Program-made: the position numbers and the translations under genes | From: Bartonella sp. JB63 | Lineage (GTDB): Bacteria; Pseudomonadota; Alphaproteobacteria; Rhizobiales; Rhizobiaceae | Assembly: GCF_002022665.1 (NCBI RefSeq) | Contig: NZ_CP019788.1 | Location: 186,001 to 250,000, forward strand | Reading direction: 5' to 3' | DNA length: 64,000 bases | Shown here: piece after piece, positions 50,276-61,425 of the stretch | Layout of the letters: every line of letters starts with the position of its first letter | Numbering within the stretch: the first letter of the stretch is position 1 | The notes under the pieces: model-generated | The model's database searches: none | The model's input: only the letters and a program-made list of their open reading frames with translations | Told to the model about the DNA's origin: nothing

Positions 50276-51328
50276 ATGTCTGTACTTCCTCCTTTAACAA
50301 TTCGCTTGTGTAGCCCGCGCGGGTTTTGCGCTGGTGTTGATCGTGCCATCCAGATTGTTATTCTGACATTAAAAAAATATGGTTCTCCAGTATATGTTCG
50401 TCATGAAATTGTACATAATCGTTATGTTGTTGAGGGATTGCAGAAGAGGGGAGCTATTTTTATTGAAGAACTTCATGAAATACCTGAGGCAAATCGTAGT
50501 CGGCCTGTTATATTTTCTGCTCATGGTGTGCCAAAATCTGTACCAGAAGAAGCTGTTCGTTATAATCTGTTTTATCTTGATGCGACATGTCCATTGGTTT
50601 CTAAAGTTCATAAACAAGCAGTTCGTCATCAACGTTATGGTCGTCATGTTATATTGATTGGTCATGCTGGTCATCCTGAAGTAATTGGAACCATGGGGCA
50701 GCTTAAAGAAGGAGCTGTAACATTGATTGAAACGGTAGAAGATGCCTTACATTATCAGCCGGATAATCCGAATGAATTAGGATTTGTAACACAAACAACA
50801 CTCTCTGTTGAAGATACAGCAGAGATTCTCAATGTATTACAACGACGTTTTCCTAGGTTAACAGCTCCAGCAGCTGAATCAATTTGTTACGCTACTACTA
50901 ATCGACAAGATGCTGTTAAGGCAGCGGCATTGGGGAGTGATTTATTTTTAATTGTTGGCTCACCAAACTCATCTAATTCTAAACGTTTGGTAGAGGTTGC
51001 TGAAAGATTTGGTGCGCGTCAGTCTATTTTAATTCAACGTGCTAATGAAATTGATTTTGATAATCTAGGTATTCTTTCAGTTATTAGCCTTTCAGCTGGT
51101 GCATCAGCTCCTGAAATTATTGTTGATGAAATTATTACAGCTTTTCATACGCGTTATGATGTCAAAATAGAATTAGCTGAAACTATAGTGGAAAAGGAAA
51201 CATTTTTAGTAAATCGTGAATTGCGTGATATTAATTTATCCTCTCAAGATATAGCTTTTATTAAAGGACAAGCAGAGATATTAAAAAACAAAAATGGTGA
51301 TAAAAGCACGCGTGAAAAAATGAAATAA
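50276..51328 (+). CDS. ispH: 4-hydroxy-3-methylbut-2-enyl diphosphate reductase
   Basis: Last enzyme of the non-mevalonate isoprenoid pathway, giving IPP and DMAPP, precursors of ubiquinone and undecaprenyl phosphate. 350 residues. The 4Fe-4S cysteines are in SPRGFCAGVDRAIQI (about residue 19), DATCPLVSKVHKQAVRHQ (about 102) and ESICYATTNRQDAV (about 203); VGSPNSSNSKRLVEVA holds the diphosphate-binding serines and asparagine. C-terminal tail is charged and slightly long. AAGGATGAATT precedes ATG. Confidence 0.96.
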   Translation: MSVLPPLTIRLCSPRGFCAGVDRAIQIVILTLKKYGSPVYVRHEIVHNRYVVEGLQKRGAIFIEELHEIPEANRSRPVIFSAHGVPKSVPEEAVRYNLFYLDATCPLVSKVHKQAVRHQRYGRHVILIGHAGHPEVIGTMGQLKEGAVTLIETVEDALHYQPDNPNELGFVTQTTLSVEDTAEILNVLQRRFPRLTAPAAESICYATTNRQDAVKAAALGSDLFLIVGSPNSSNSKRLVEVAERFGARQSILIQRANEIDFDNLGILSVISLSAGASAPEIIVDEIITAFHTRYDVKIELAETIVEKETFLVNRELRDINLSSQDIAFIKGQAEILKNKNGDKSTREKMK

Positions 51329-51784
51329 TAGCAATTATATAAAATGATTCTCAGAATTTTTAACGTGTTATTTAATAAGTTGTCTCTCTTATCAACGAAA
51401 AGAGAGGATACTGAAAATCTTGAATTTTATACAATAGAAAGAATGCTCATTTTAATACTTATAAAAAGTTTTCAAAAGATAATTTATTTTTATGTATTTT
51501 TCTGCAGCATTTATATCTAATTTTCTTGTTATGATTAGTTTTTAAAAAAAATTATAACACGATACTTAGTTATATTGAAAAAAGGTATATAGGTCGGCAA
51601 TTTTAATGTGCATTATTATTGCAAGATAGGTTCTAGTTTAATGTGGCTTTACAATATATTCTTAGAATTAATTTAATGAGCTTTCAGATAATTTTGTTGT
51701 TCAAAAAAATCGTTGAAATATTAGTATGAACCTTATTTTTGGAAGTAATGTGAACTTTTTAGCTGAGGTGGAGTTTTTCATGTT
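51329..51784. other. Spacer between ispH and rnhA where thrB usually lies
   Basis: About 455 AT-rich bases. In many Rhizobiales the order is ispH-thrB-rnhA (homoserine kinase in the middle). No readable trace of thrB is found here. The last 40 bases carry GAGGTGGAG, the rnhA ribosome-binding region. Confidence 0.5.
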
Positions 51785-52252
51785 ATGTTAGATCGAAAAA
51801 AAGTCATTGAAATTTATACAGATGGTGCTTGTTCAGGAAATCCTGGTTTAGGAGGATGGGGAGCAATTTTACGCTGGAATGGTCATGAGCGTGAACTTTA
51901 TGGTGGGGAAGTGTATGCGACCAACAATCAAATGGAACTTATGGCGGCAATTCGCGCGTTAAATATTCTAAAGGAATCATGTTCAGTTGATCTTTATACC
52001 GATTCAACTTATGTGCGTAATGGGATTTCTACGTGGCTTGAGAGGTGGAAAAAAAATAATTGGTGCACTGCATCAAAAAATCCTGTTAAAAATATGGAAT
52101 TATGGCAAGCCCTTGATGATGTCTGTTCTCACCATGATATCAGATGGCACTGGATAAAAGGTCATACTGGCCATCCAGATAATGAGCGTGCAGATGCACT
52201 TGCACGTAAAGCAATTACTGAATATCGTGAAAATGAACGTTTTTCAGAATAA
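51785..52252 (+). CDS. rnhA: Ribonuclease HI
   Basis: Degrades the RNA strand of RNA-DNA hybrids, removing primers and R-loops. 155 residues, as in E. coli. Catalytic acidic residues lie in [18 protein letters not shown] (Asp, about residue 12), [15 protein letters not shown] (Glu, about 50), [15 protein letters not shown] (Asp, about 72) and [10 protein letters not shown] (Asp, about 137), with [11 protein letters not shown] supplying the loop His. Cytoplasmic. Confidence 0.96.
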   Translation: MLDRKKVIEIYTDGACSGNPGLGGWGAILRWNGHERELYGGEVYATNNQMELMAAIRALNILKESCSVDLYTDSTYVRNGISTWLERWKKNNWCTASKNPVKNMELWQALDDVCSHHDIRWHWIKGHTGHPDNERADALARKAITEYRENERFSE

Positions 52253-52261
52253 TTTTTTATT

Positions 52262-53140
52262 TTATGGAATGACAGTATGGCTTGATTGTGTGTTTATTGT
52301 GAATGTTCCACTTAAAGCATGATCTTTATAAGAAGCTGTATAAAAGACTGTTTTCTTTAATTCACCTGAAGCGAAATATATAGGTGCACTAAAAACTGCA
52401 TATCCTTCATGATCACTTATCTTTTTTGCTGGTCCAATTTGCATTGTTCCTCCATCTAAAAAGAGAGCAGAAGTTTTGATTATTTGATTATTTTTTATTT
52501 TTATTAAAAGGGTATTCCCATTTTTTTCGGCATGTATTTTTAATACATTATGTGCTGTATGAGGTAAAGCATCTTGGGCTTTTTTTAATAAGGATGGGGA
52601 AAGAAAAGTATTATTTTGGTTAGATGAGTAAAAATTAAAATCAATATTAAAAGGGATACAAATTTCATCACACATTCCAAGGGTTAAAGAACCACTTAGA
52701 TTTTCGTTTGAACCAGAAACATTAAAGGGCAATACGACTTTATTTTTATAGCCTAATGACCAGTCATTTTCTGTTTTGTAGAGTTGTGGTGTAGGATAGA
52801 AAATTTCATAAGACACTTTTTGGTTAAAATTAAAAAATGGCGCCATGCCCGAATTTCCAGGGTTTCGCCAATAAGTTTTCCATTTTGGTTTTAAAGTAAT
52901 TTCAATAATGCCATTTTTTACTCCAGAAAGGGAAGATGAAGTTATAGCTAATCTGGCACGACCACCTTCTGATTCATGCCAAGGTGTTGCAATAAGATGT
53001 GGATTTTGTTCTGCTTGAGAATTAATAAGGAAGTAGAAAAATCCTAAAAATACAGACATTATTTTCAAAATTACTAAGAGATTTTTCTGAAAAGTATTTG
53101 AAATTCTTTGTAAATTTGGAAATATTTGCAATTTTTTCAT
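52262..53140 (-). CDS. Exported protein with DsbD N-terminal-like domain
   Basis: A 292-residue exported protein: an N-terminal hydrophobic segment KIMSVFLGFFYFLINSQAEQ serves as a late signal sequence (ATG 53059 would be a shorter start). The body contains KNGIIEITLKPKWKTYWRNP GNSGMAPFFNF, YPTPQLYKTENDWSLGYKNK and LTLGMCDEICIPFNIDF, matching the thiol-disulfide interchange domain (DsbD-alpha) with two cysteines in CDEIC. Rhizobiales encode such a protein next to yqgE, as here (divergent, 70 bases). It lacks the membrane and thioredoxin domains of full DsbD, so it is probably a periplasmic redox partner. Exact role unknown. Confidence 0.8.
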   Translation of the reverse strand: MKKLQIFPNLQRISNTFQKNLLVILKIMSVFLGFFYFLINSQAEQNPHLIATPWHESEGGRARLAITSSSLSGVKNGIIEITLKPKWKTYWRNPGNSGMAPFFNFNQKVSYEIFYPTPQLYKTENDWSLGYKNKVVLPFNVSGSNENLSGSLTLGMCDEICIPFNIDFNFYSSNQNNTFLSPSLLKKAQDALPHTAHNVLKIHAEKNGNTLLIKIKNNQIIKTSALFLDGGTMQIGPAKKISDHEGYAVFSAPIYFASGELKKTVFYTASYKDHALSGTFTINTQSSHTVIP

Positions 53141-53210
53141 TTGAGCTTTATTCTTTGCTAGTATTGACTTAGTTAAAGTTGAAAAATTGGATTATGGAGA
53201 CTATCAAATT

Positions 53211-53795
53211 ATGAAACAGCGTGAAGGATTTTTGAATGGGCAGTTGCTCATAGCAATGCCCGGAATGAATGACAAGCGCTTTGTTCGTTCTGTTATCTAT
53301 ATTTGTGCCCATTCTGATGCTGGTGCTATGGGAATTATTCTCAATCAGTTGCACAATATTAATTTTCCTGAGCTTTTGCTTCAGCTTGGAGTGATTAACC
53401 AAAATCAAAAAAATTATCTTTCTGAGCCAATAAAAAAGTTTCCAATACGTTGTGGTGGGCCCATTGATACATCTCGTGGTTTTGTACTGCATTCAGATGA
53501 TTACGCTTGTGAAGCAACCATATCTATTACAGACAAAATCTGTCTTACTACAACCCTTGATGTGTTAAAAGCCATGAGTTGTGGGCAGGGGCCACAACAT
53601 GCCCTTATAGCTTTGGGCTATGCTGGATGGAAAGCAGGACAGCTTGAAACGGAGATTTATGCAAATGGCTGGTTGATTAGTCCTACATCTCCTAGTTTTC
53701 TTTTTGAAAGTAATATCAGTAGTAAGTATGATGAAAGCTTCATTCGCATGGGGATTAGTCCAACCTCTCTTATTTCTGAAATAGGTCATGCATAG
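53211..53795 (+). CDS. YqgE/AlgH family protein
   Basis: A 194-residue protein of UPF0301. Seen: [40 protein letters not shown], then [16 protein letters not shown] and [19 protein letters not shown], and [14 protein letters not shown]. These are the conserved blocks of the family; the function is unresolved. An in-frame TTG at 53187 exists, but ATG 53211 fits homologue N-termini and has GGAGA upstream. Divergent from the DsbD-N-like gene. Confidence 0.9.
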   Translation: MKQREGFLNGQLLIAMPGMNDKRFVRSVIYICAHSDAGAMGIILNQLHNINFPELLLQLGVINQNQKNYLSEPIKKFPIRCGGPIDTSRGFVLHSDDYACEATISITDKICLTTTLDVLKAMSCGQGPQHALIALGYAGWKAGQLETEIYANGWLISPTSPSFLFESNISSKYDESFIRMGISPTSLISEIGHA

Positions 53796-53821
53796 ATTAT
53801 TTCTTGAAGCTTTTTATAACA

Positions 53822-56707
53822 TTAATTATTATAGATATAAGAGAAGTGGTTTTGAACGAGAGTGATTAATTCTTCGACGGCAATTGGTTTAGTAACGATT
53901 GTACTTTGAACATATTTACAGCCTTCTTGTCGTAAAAAAATAGCTTCTTTTTCATTTTCTACACCTTCTGCTATGATCTGTAAATTAAGATCAGTAGCCA
54001 TTCTAATAATTGATTTAAGCACAAGTTTTTTCTTAGGTGAATCGATTGAGATAAGTGAACGATCTAATTTAACCATGTCGAATGGATAACGGACAAGATA
54101 TGTAAGTGATGAATAACCTGTTCCAAAATTATCCAATGCTAGATTCATTCCTAATGCTTTAATCTGTTCAAAAAAATGAGCTGATTGTTCAGGATTTTTT
54201 CTTAAAACAAGCTCAGATATTTCTATCATTAATCGTCCTTTATTGACCGGATTACGAAGAAGAGTAGAGCGTAATTGATTTATAAAGTCAGGATGAATCA
54301 TTTCCGCGCTTGGTAAATTGATAGAAATAAAGAAAGGATGTTTAGCACATTTTTCTTGTATATTTATAAGATCTACAATAGCTTGATCAATAATGAATTG
54401 TACCAAATCCATAACGAGCTGTTCGCTTTCTACGATTTTGATAAAATCATGGGCATTTAAATGTCCATGATTTGGATGGTGCCATTCAACGATTGTTTCA
54501 AAACCAATAATTTGTCCATCTGATAAATTAAGAATAGGATGGTAGAGGATTTTTATTTCATTACGCTTGATAGCATGGTGAATATCTTTGTTTATACTGT
54601 TATGCTCGAGATCTAAAGTACGAAAATTGGGACGAAAGGGTTCAATGTGATTACCACCCATTTGTTTCGCATGGATCATTGCTAATTCACTATCGTTGAA
54701 AATATTTTGAGCAGTTGATCTATTATCGCTCCATGTAACCAACCCAATGGATACGGAAAGCATTATAGTTTTCTCTTCAAGAGTAATAGGCGCTGAAATT
54801 GTTTTATGCAGATGATTCGCAAACATTGCAATTTTTTGGGGTTCTGTTTCGCTTAATAAAATAATTGCAAAACGATCTGCAGAGAGGCGTGATAAGGTGT
54901 CTTGTGAGTTAACAAGACGGCTTAAACGACGTGCAATTATTAAGAGCACAGTGTCCCCAAAAGCTATACCTAATTTGCGATTAATTTGACGAAAATTATC
55001 GAAATCAATCATAAAAATGGTTGGTCTAATTTTTATATTTGCTTTAGCTAAAGAGGCATAATTCTGTAATCTGTCGAGGAAAATTTGTTGGTTAGGAAGA
55101 CCGGTTAAGCTGTCGTGAATTGCATCGTATAGTAAACGTTCTTCGGCTTTTTTATGATTAGTAATATTGACAATACTCCCAATAACACGGGTAATCTTTC
55201 CATCTTTTTGGATAGCTGGGCGTGCACGAAGAGAAAACCAATGATAATGGCCACCACCAGAGGAAAGGCGAAAAATTTGATCAATGCGTCCCTTTTTATG
55301 TTCAAGAATGATATTTAAAACAGCCTGAAAACGTTCACGGTCATCATAATGTAAGGCTGAAACCCAGTCATTCATAGTACCGTTAAGTTTACAGGCTTCA
55401 GCACCAAAAAGTGTTGTCATATCTGGGTGAACAGTAATGCGGTCACGCTCGACATTCCAGTCCCAAATGATACTTCCAGCTCCTCTTGCGGCTAGAACTT
55501 GTCGTTCGAGATCGGAAAAAATTCCCTCATGAAAAGCATCATTAGAAAACGTTTGTTGCATAACAAGAAAGCTGATAAGAAGGACAATAAGGACTAATCC
55601 TCCTGCTAAAGCTGGTTGAACAATATCATTATCTAAATATCCTATTATGCAGGCATACGCTTCAAGAGACCAAAAGCTAATTAATAACCATGTTGGAATA
55701 AGCATGATTGCACGGTCATATCTACGGATTGAAAAATAGCCGATCAAGATAATACCAAGTATAGTTGTGAGACCAAATAATAGGCGAGCGATTCCAGCTG
55801 CTCTAGTAGGATCATAAATGGCAAATGCTCCTAATCCGCAGAGAGATATAATCCATATAATTGCACCATAGCTAAAGTGATAATGCCAACGGTTGAGACA
55901 AAGATAAGTAAACAGAAAAATAAAGAGTGTTGCAGCGAGTGCAACTTCTGTACCAGCACGCCAAATTGGCTCTGTTATTGGTGTAATTGCAAAGAGTTTA
56001 TTCAAAAAATTGAAATCAATACCAATGTAGAAGAGAACAGCCCAAGCAACAGCAGCTGTTGCAGGGAAAAGACTTGTTCCACGAACGACAAATAAAATAG
56101 TTAATAGGAGTGACAAAAGTCCTGATATACCAAGAAGTATACCATGATAAAGTGTATAGGAATTAATTGTATCTTTATAAGCTTCAGGTTGCCATAGATA
56201 AATTTGTGGTAGATTTTTAGAACTTAGTTCTGCAACAAATGTAATCACAGTGCCAGGGTTGAGAGTGATACGAAAAATATCTGAATTTGCATTAGTTTGA
56301 CGATCAAGAGAAAAACCTGCACTTGGCGTGATAGATTGGATACGTACTGACCCAAGATTTGGCCACAGAAGACCTGAATGAGCCATCCGATAATGAGGAA
56401 CAACAATAAGACGGTCAATTTGTTCATCTGTTGGATTCGCAAGGGCAAATACTGCCCAGTTTCCAGAAAAATTTTCACTTTTTGCCTGTACTTCGATGCG
56501 CCATATAATGCCATCTGGTCCTGGTGCTGTACTTGTTTGGAAGATAGAGTTATTGGTGTGATGAATTTCGATAGCTTTGGACAGATCAAGTGCTATATCT
56601 TGAGGAGAAATTTTTATCGGTTCGATTGCTTGTGCTGATGCAAGGTGTACAAAAAGGCTAATTATTATAACAAGAATGATATTGATTATTTTACTCAAAC
56701 TCTTCAC
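53822..56707 (-). CDS. Membrane GGDEF-EAL protein with 7TM sensor, both active sites degenerate
   Basis: A 961-residue protein. Order: signal peptide, extracytoplasmic sensory domain of the 7TMR-DISM type (about residue 30-180), seven membrane helices (about 190-395), a PAS/PAC domain (AARGAGSIIWDWNVERDRIT to IGSIVNITNHKKAEERL, about 405-525), GGDEF (about 530-690) and EAL (about 695-950). The GGDEF signature reads LSADRF (about 607-612), so diguanylate cyclase activity is unlikely. In the EAL domain the signature reads GFETIVEWHHP and the paired Asp motif reads LDNFGTGYSSL (second Asp to Asn), while FFISINLP, MIEISE and VKLDRSL are kept. It may bind c-di-GMP as a receptor rather than make or break it (inference). 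Gene neighbour of the M16 peptidase as in other Rhizobiales. Confidence 0.9.
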   Translation of the reverse strand: MKSLSKIINIILVIIISLFVHLASAQAIEPIKISPQDIALDLSKAIEIHHTNNSIFQTSTAPGPDGIIWRIEVQAKSENFSGNWAVFALANPTDEQIDRLIVVPHYRMAHSGLLWPNLGSVRIQSITPSAGFSLDRQTNANSDIFRITLNPGTVITFVAELSSKNLPQIYLWQPEAYKDTINSYTLYHGILLGISGLLSLLLTILFVVRGTSLFPATAAVAWAVLFYIGIDFNFLNKLFAITPITEPIWRAGTEVALAATLFIFLFTYLCLNRWHYHFSYGAIIWIISLCGLGAFAIYDPTRAAGIARLLFGLTTILGIILIGYFSIRRYDRAIMLIPTWLLISFWSLEAYACIIGYLDNDIVQPALAGGLVLIVLLISFLVMQQTFSNDAFHEGIFSDLERQVLAARGAGSIIWDWNVERDRITVHPDMTTLFGAEACKLNGTMNDWVSALHYDDRERFQAVLNIILEHKKGRIDQIFRLSSGGGHYHWFSLRARPAIQKDGKITRVIGSIVNITNHKKAEERLLYDAIHDSLTGLPNQQIFLDRLQNYASLAKANIKIRPTIFMIDFDNFRQINRKLGIAFGDTVLLIIARRLSRLVNSQDTLSRLSADRFAIILLSETEPQKIAMFANHLHKTISAPITLEEKTIMLSVSIGLVTWSDNRSTAQNIFNDSELAMIHAKQMGGNHIEPFRPNFRTLDLEHNSINKDIHHAIKRNEIKILYHPILNLSDGQIIGFETIVEWHHPNHGHLNAHDFIKIVESEQLVMDLVQFIIDQAIVDLINIQEKCAKHPFFISINLPSAEMIHPDFINQLRSTLLRNPVNKGRLMIEISELVLRKNPEQSAHFFEQIKALGMNLALDNFGTGYSSLTYLVRYPFDMVKLDRSLISIDSPKKKLVLKSIIRMATDLNLQIIAEGVENEKEAIFLRQEGCKYVQSTIVTKPIAVEELITLVQNHFSYIYNN

Positions 56708-57138
56708 GCTGCCTCACTCTCAGTATTTGAAGCTATTTAATTTTAAACGAGATTTTCAAGAAAATACTACTACTTTTTATTTTTATAAAAAGTAGTAGTT
56801 GTTTTCTTTTGAAAAAATTACATGATTTTATACAAAAATAAATCAGATATCTGCTCGCACCAATGAGTCTTAAAATTAACGGAATTTTGTTCTTTTTAAA
56901 AGGAAAAATTCAACTATTCATTGTTAGATTTCACGCAATATACTCTTGTTTATTTAAATTATTTATCATATGAAGTATTGAGTAGGCAGTTTTTCTTGCT
57001 TTCTTGATAAAAGTTTCCCAAACTTATTTAATAAAAATAATTTTATAATATTATGTGCGTATTTTGGGGTTTAGAATAATTTATGAGTATCAAATTATAA
57101 TTTTTTCTAATTGAAGTTTTTAAAAATCTTCATCTCTT
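56708..57138. other. Gene-free spacer upstream of the GGDEF-EAL gene
   Basis: About 430 bases. An imperfect inverted repeat of CTACTACTTTTTATTTTTAT / ATAAAAAGTAGTAG lies at about 56764-56801; on the minus strand it has no clear U-tract, on the plus strand it is followed by TTGTTTTC TTTTG. Possible weak terminator. Nothing else. Confidence 0.4.
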
Positions 57139-58422
57139 TTAGAGAAGACAGTGCATATTAGGTGAAAGAGCTGATAATAAATCGTTAAAATTCATGAGTG
57201 ACCCAATGGGACCAACAGCTGCTAACGTTGGGTTAGAATTGATAAAAAGACGTTTAGCTAGATCAGTTAACTGTTCTAAGGTAATAAGTTCTAAACATTT
57301 AGTCATTTCAGAGATTGGAATTGGCCTACCATAAAGGAGTATTTGGCGAGCAATGAGATGTGCTTGACTAGATGGATTTTCTTGTGCCATTATTAGATTG
57401 GCACGATACTGAGCTTGTGCTCGTTGAAGTTCATTTGTATCAATATTTTTGCTTATTTTACAGAGCTCATCAAGAATAACAGGCAAAAGTTTTTCTAGTC
57501 CTTCTTGTCCTGTAGCGGCATGAAGGCCGAAGAGCCCAGTATCTGAAAATCCCCAATGAAAAGAGTAAATAGAATAGCATAAGCCACGCTTTTCTCTTAC
57601 TTCTTGGAATAAGCGTGATGACATGCCTCCTCCTAGAATGATTGAAAGAATTTGGGCAGCATAAAAATCATGTGCATGATATGGACGTCCTTCAAAACCA
57701 AGTACAACTTGTGTATCCATTAGATCACGATATTCGCGAAAATCACCACCGATATAATTAGCTAGATTGATTAAAGGAGCTGTTGAATGAGAACGAAAGG
57801 TGCCAAGGCAACTTTCGACTTGCCGTAGAAAATTTTCGTGTTCTACAGCTCCTGTAGCAACTACAACCATACGATCTGCACTATATTGCTGATTCATAAA
57901 ATTGTGGAGATCAGCGGATGTGAACGATTGAATTGTTTGTTGTGTTCCCAGAATAGAACGACCAAGAGATTGATGACGAAAGGCTGTTTCAGTAAAATGG
58001 TCAAAAACAATATCATCAGGAACATCACAATTAGCGCCAATTTCTTGAAAAATAACTTGTTTTTCACGTTCTAATTCATCTTCGTCAAATTTTGAACATG
58101 TCATAATATCGGCTAGAATATCAATAGCAAGAGGAATATCTTCTTTAAGAACGCGCGCAAAATAAGCGGTTGTTTCAATACTTGTGGTAGCATTGATTTC
58201 TCCACCGACATCTTCAATATCAGTTGCAATTTTAAATGCTGTACGGTTTTCTGTTCCTTTGAAAGCCATATGTTCAAGTAGGTGGGCAATACCATGTTGT
58301 TTAAAGGTTTCGTTACGCGAGCCAACTTTAATCCATATTCCAAGCGCTACACTTTCAATTTGTGGCATTTTATGTGTGGCGATAGTCAAACCATTACTGA
58401 GGTGGCTGATATCTACACACAT
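57139..58422 (-). CDS. M16 family zinc peptidase (processing-peptidase-like)
   Basis: A 427-residue protein of the M16B family. The zinc motif HxxEH is seen in FKQHGIAHLLEHMAFKGTEN (about residue 42-61), with the distal Glu in the region EINATTSIETTAYFARVLKE to DELEREKQVIFQEIGANCDV. The glycine-rich ILGGGMSSRLFQEVREKRGL CYS loop (about 270-292) is typical. Related to the mitochondrial processing peptidase beta subunit and usually cytoplasmic in alphaproteobacteria. ATG 58422 with CGGAG upstream is preferred to TTG 58446. Start MCVDISHLSNGLTIATHKMP. Confidence 0.92.
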   Translation of the reverse strand: MCVDISHLSNGLTIATHKMPQIESVALGIWIKVGSRNETFKQHGIAHLLEHMAFKGTENRTAFKIATDIEDVGGEINATTSIETTAYFARVLKEDIPLAIDILADIMTCSKFDEDELEREKQVIFQEIGANCDVPDDIVFDHFTETAFRHQSLGRSILGTQQTIQSFTSADLHNFMNQQYSADRMVVVATGAVEHENFLRQVESCLGTFRSHSTAPLINLANYIGGDFREYRDLMDTQVVLGFEGRPYHAHDFYAAQILSIILGGGMSSRLFQEVREKRGLCYSIYSFHWGFSDTGLFGLHAATGQEGLEKLLPVILDELCKISKNIDTNELQRAQAQYRANLIMAQENPSSQAHLIARQILLYGRPIPISEMTKCLELITLEQLTDLAKRLFINSNPTLAAVGPIGSLMNFNDLLSALSPNMHCLL

Positions 58423-59224
58423 GTATTTATTACTCCGTTTAGTCAACCAAATGCGCGATTATAAAAACATTGGAATATTTCTAATTTAAATAAATGCAGC
58501 TAACTATAATAAGGTGCACACGATTTTAATAAATATAGTCTTTTACTACTTTTTTCATCATTAGCAAGATTTGTAAAGTGCTTTCCATAAATCTATAAGA
58601 TTTTCTAGACATAATGGTAATGGCAAATTAATAGTGCTAGGATTAGAAAATTGGGTAAGGTAATCAGTAAAAAGAATAATCATGGACAATATATGATTTT
58701 ATTTTGCGAATAGCTTTTGTTGCAATTTCTTTATTTAGATTGGCGAGGTAGTTGCTTTCTTGATAAGTGATGCTATCAATTGTTAGGATATTTTATAGAT
58801 ATGATTTGTTTCGTTGGAGAATGGGGTAAAAATATTTTTGAGTCATTTTATATCAGTTTTTAAATAACTTGTTTTAAGTTTTCGATAGCATTATAAATCC
58901 GAATTGATTATAATTATTGTTCTTAAACTAACAGGTATTCAAATTAGAAAAAGGTTAAATTTCTTTAGAAAAGTAATGTTATATTGATTATAAGTGTATT
59001 GCGTAAGCGCTACTGATAATCATTAATACAAGGATATTTATTATCATTTGTTGCAGTGATTAATTCTATTATGAAGACTTTATAAGTTTATCTTTTACTT
59101 TTTGATGATAGTAGTATACCATTAAACTTTATGAATATGTCCTAATTATTTATGAATAATACTTGAATCTTTCAGTCAAAAATTACTGAGAAAATATGTA
59201 AGTTGGTATATGCTGAAGGTATTT
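58423..59224. other. Spacer where thrC usually lies; mostly unreadable
   Basis: About 800 bases between the M16 peptidase and HAD genes. In many Rhizobiales thrC (threonine synthase) precedes the M16 gene. I find no readable ThrC motif. One minus-strand frame near 58563-58685 (DYLTQFSNPSTINLPLPLCL, then ENLIDLWKALYKSC) has some coding character but no known family. Otherwise nothing. Confidence 0.45.
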
Positions 59225-59920
59225 TTATTGCGAATCTCTCCATATTTTCATTGCTTCTAGGGTTTCGAGCAAATGGGCGTGTTTTGTAATAACTGTTTCT
59301 GCACCAGCTTCTATAAGAGCGTTAGAATGACCAAGATAACTATGGGATCCTCCAGTAAAGCCGATGACACGCATTCCTGCTGTTGCAGCAGCGTATACAC
59401 CATGAATAGAATCTTCTACGACAATAGTATTTTCCGGTTTTACGCGTAATTCTTGCGCTGCAAAAAGAAAAACATCAGGTGCAGGTTTTTGTTTTTTAGT
59501 TCCAACTTCAGGTGCGGAGAATATTTTATTTTCAAAAAGATGATAAAGATTAACAGTTTTAAGCATATCTTTTATATCTGCATTCATTGTATTAGAGCAA
59601 ATACAATAGGGATAATAGGATTTAATAATTTCTATTGCTTCTTTTATGCCATTAATAACACGTAATTCAGTTTTCATTTGTGCACGAAACAGACGTTCCA
59701 TTTGATCTATAAAATTAGCAGAAATTGGTTTTTTAATTTCTTGTTCAATTTTTTGAAGAGTATCTTGAAAAACAAGTCCTGAATAGCGCTTACTTAATTC
59801 TTTGGGGGATATTTTATATCCTATTTCTTTAAGCAGTTGTGATCCAATTTTTGCTACAAGATATTCGGAGTCTACCAAAACTCCATCACAATCAAAAATA
59901 ATGAGATCAATTTGTGGCAT
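59225..59920 (-). CDS. HAD-superfamily hydrolase, beta-phosphoglucomutase-like
   Basis: A 231-residue cytoplasmic phosphatase or mutase. Motif I with nucleophile Asp: LIIFDCDGVLVDSE (about residue 6-19); motif II Ser/Thr in YCICSNTMN; Lys in KKQKPAPDVFLFAAQELR; motif IV VVEDSIHGVYAAATAGMRVI. HAD subclass IA with a helical cap. Substrate cannot be set from sequence; family members act on sugar phosphates or phosphoglycolate. ATG 59920 is chosen over upstream in-frame ATGs because AAGGAATGTCTT precedes it. Confidence 0.88.
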   Translation of the reverse strand: MPQIDLIIFDCDGVLVDSEYLVAKIGSQLLKEIGYKISPKELSKRYSGLVFQDTLQKIEQEIKKPISANFIDQMERLFRAQMKTELRVINGIKEAIEIIKSYYPYCICSNTMNADIKDMLKTVNLYHLFENKIFSAPEVGTKKQKPAPDVFLFAAQELRVKPENTIVVEDSIHGVYAAATAGMRVIGFTGGSHSYLGHSNALIEAGAETVITKHAHLLETLEAMKIWRDSQ

Positions 59921-60160
59921 AAGACATTCCTTATTATAAGGCAGTTCAAGAGTTTTCATAAAATGATATTGGAAGATTTTCGTTTCCAAAATACATTTCG
60001 AAAGCTTTTTCTTAGTTAATTTGATAAGATAGATATGTGAACAATATGCTATAAAGGAGTAAAAGAAAAATTTATCAATATGAAATTATTTTTCATGCAT
60101 TGAATAAAATAAATTTAAGTACCTTAACGATACATTTACTCTATTTTGTGAAGATAATGA

Positions 60161-61360
<1,200 letters not shown>

Positions 61361-61425
61361 TTTGCATTGATGTCAATTGCGGATAAAATTACTTTAGTGA
61401 ATTCTTTATTTATACAGGGATGAAG

